From the NCBI GenBank assembly GCA_021521415.1, contig JAIQDT010005005.1, forward strand, positions 124,001 through 188,000: a stretch of 64,000 bases of DNA. Reading direction: 5' to 3'. Of this stretch, positions 63,650 to 64,000 are shown piece after piece. Under the pieces are notes generated by a model. The model did no database searches and was not told the DNA's origin. It saw nothing but the letters and a program-made list of their open reading frames with translations. Made by a program: the position numbers and the translations under genes. The first letter of the stretch is position 1. Every line of letters starts with the position of its first letter. The DNA is from Bidens hawaiensis (Eukaryota; Streptophyta; Magnoliopsida; Asterales; Asteraceae).

Positions 63650-63850
63650 TGGCAACCAAGTAACTATAAGACAGGTGCGAGTACAGTGTCAAGGCAAAAC
63701 CCTTCACATACTTAGCACTCGCAGGGAATTGAAGCCAGGAATACCTTGGAAGTAAAGTAACTATAAGACGAGTGCGGGTACAGTGTCAAGGCGAAACCCT
63801 TCACATACCTAGCACTCCGCAGGGAATTGAAACCAAGAAGGATCTTCTGG
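63650..63850. repeat. Tandem repeat, two 97-bp units (Tat copy 2)
   Basis: CTTCACATA at 63,702 recurs at 63,799 within longer near-identical units. They are the reverse complement of the three-unit array at 14,610-14,905. Confidence 0.8.
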
Positions 63851-64000
63851 GCCATGCTTGCGGAAACGGGAATAACATCCCCGCATAGCGGGAACGTCGA
63901 GAACTAGATTGTTTGAAGCTCCAAGATGGAATTGGTTGTTTTAACATAATTGATCACTATGTTCAAAACTACCAAAACCTCATGGAGAATTTACACAAGT

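Larger units (their letters stand above)
44089..64000 (+). mobile_element. Tat copy 2: Ty3/Gypsy Tat-lineage element, hosting a Tekay insertion (3' end outside window)
   Basis: Order: 5' LTR (44,089-45,040), PBS, gag-pol with protease, RT, RNase H and a second (archaeal-type) RNase H, then a Tekay chromovirus insertion (49,359-58,219), integrase, 3' tandem repeats, antisense gene on the minus strand, 97-bp repeats; the window ends before a 3' LTR. The second RNase H after the first is the hallmark of the Tat clade. Gag-pol carries one nonsense codon plus the insertion, so this copy is not autonomous. Confidence 0.9.

Overview
This window is nuclear plant DNA dominated by nested transposable elements. 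The organism is most likely a composite (Asteraceae): the Copia/SIRE third ORF and the antisense gene of the Tat elements resemble proteins I know mainly from that family (inference from memory, no search run). I see no rRNA, tRNA, CRISPR array or bacterial operon.

Layout. 1-11,244 is AT-rich host or old-repeat DNA: a solo Gypsy LTR (1549-3244) sitting in a Helitron 3' end, a SINE-like unit, a foldback element with a second family member, a 114-bp inverted-repeat element, several abutting Helitron ends, and one candidate host exon (10,940-11,170). 11,245-35,060 is Tat copy 1, a Ty3/Gypsy Tat-lineage element on the minus strand bounded by the target duplication TTACC. It lost most of pol but keeps gag and a five-exon gene on the opposite strand. 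That gene is split in exon 2 by a young, complete 12.5-kb Copia/SIRE element (16,313-28,777; LTRs 493 bp with two visible mismatches; target duplication GAGGT). 35,066-44,088 is host or old-repeat DNA with a second solo LTR (36,268-38,308; target duplication GTCGC), a clear Helitron 3' end, a possible small-exon gene and one exon resembling WAT1/MtN21 (EamA) transporters. 44,089 to the right edge is Tat copy 2 on the plus strand: 5' LTR, gag-pol with Tat-type dual RNase H, and its own antisense gene. A Ty3/Gypsy chromovirus of the Tekay/Del type (49,359-58,219) is inserted between its RNase H and integrase.

How the parts relate. The two Tat copies are head-to-head, 9 kb apart. Each carries, between pol and the 3' LTR, an antisense gene with its own G-box and TATA promoter, five exons, an N-terminal domain like the Pfam 'putative gypsy type transposon' family (PF04195), a Ser/Pro/Thr-rich middle and a coiled coil. 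Most exon lengths and all visible junctions match between copies, but each copy is broken by different lesions.

Most unusual structure. The Tekay insertion does not have the normal LTR-PBS-gag start. Its left LTR is followed by the target duplication and a second 1.1-kb copy of the host element's integrase, fused to a truncated gag. This gives a 3,075-bp direct repeat (LTR + TAACT + integrase) at 49,359-52,433 and 56,247-59,321. A second strong signal is in the SIRE element: clusters of the same 9-nt hairpin arms (AACTTCGCC/GGCGAAGTT) lie in both LTRs, in the leader before gag and in the leader before the third ORF.

All exon coordinates, mismatch counts and repeat periods were worked out by hand and are approximate to a few bases.
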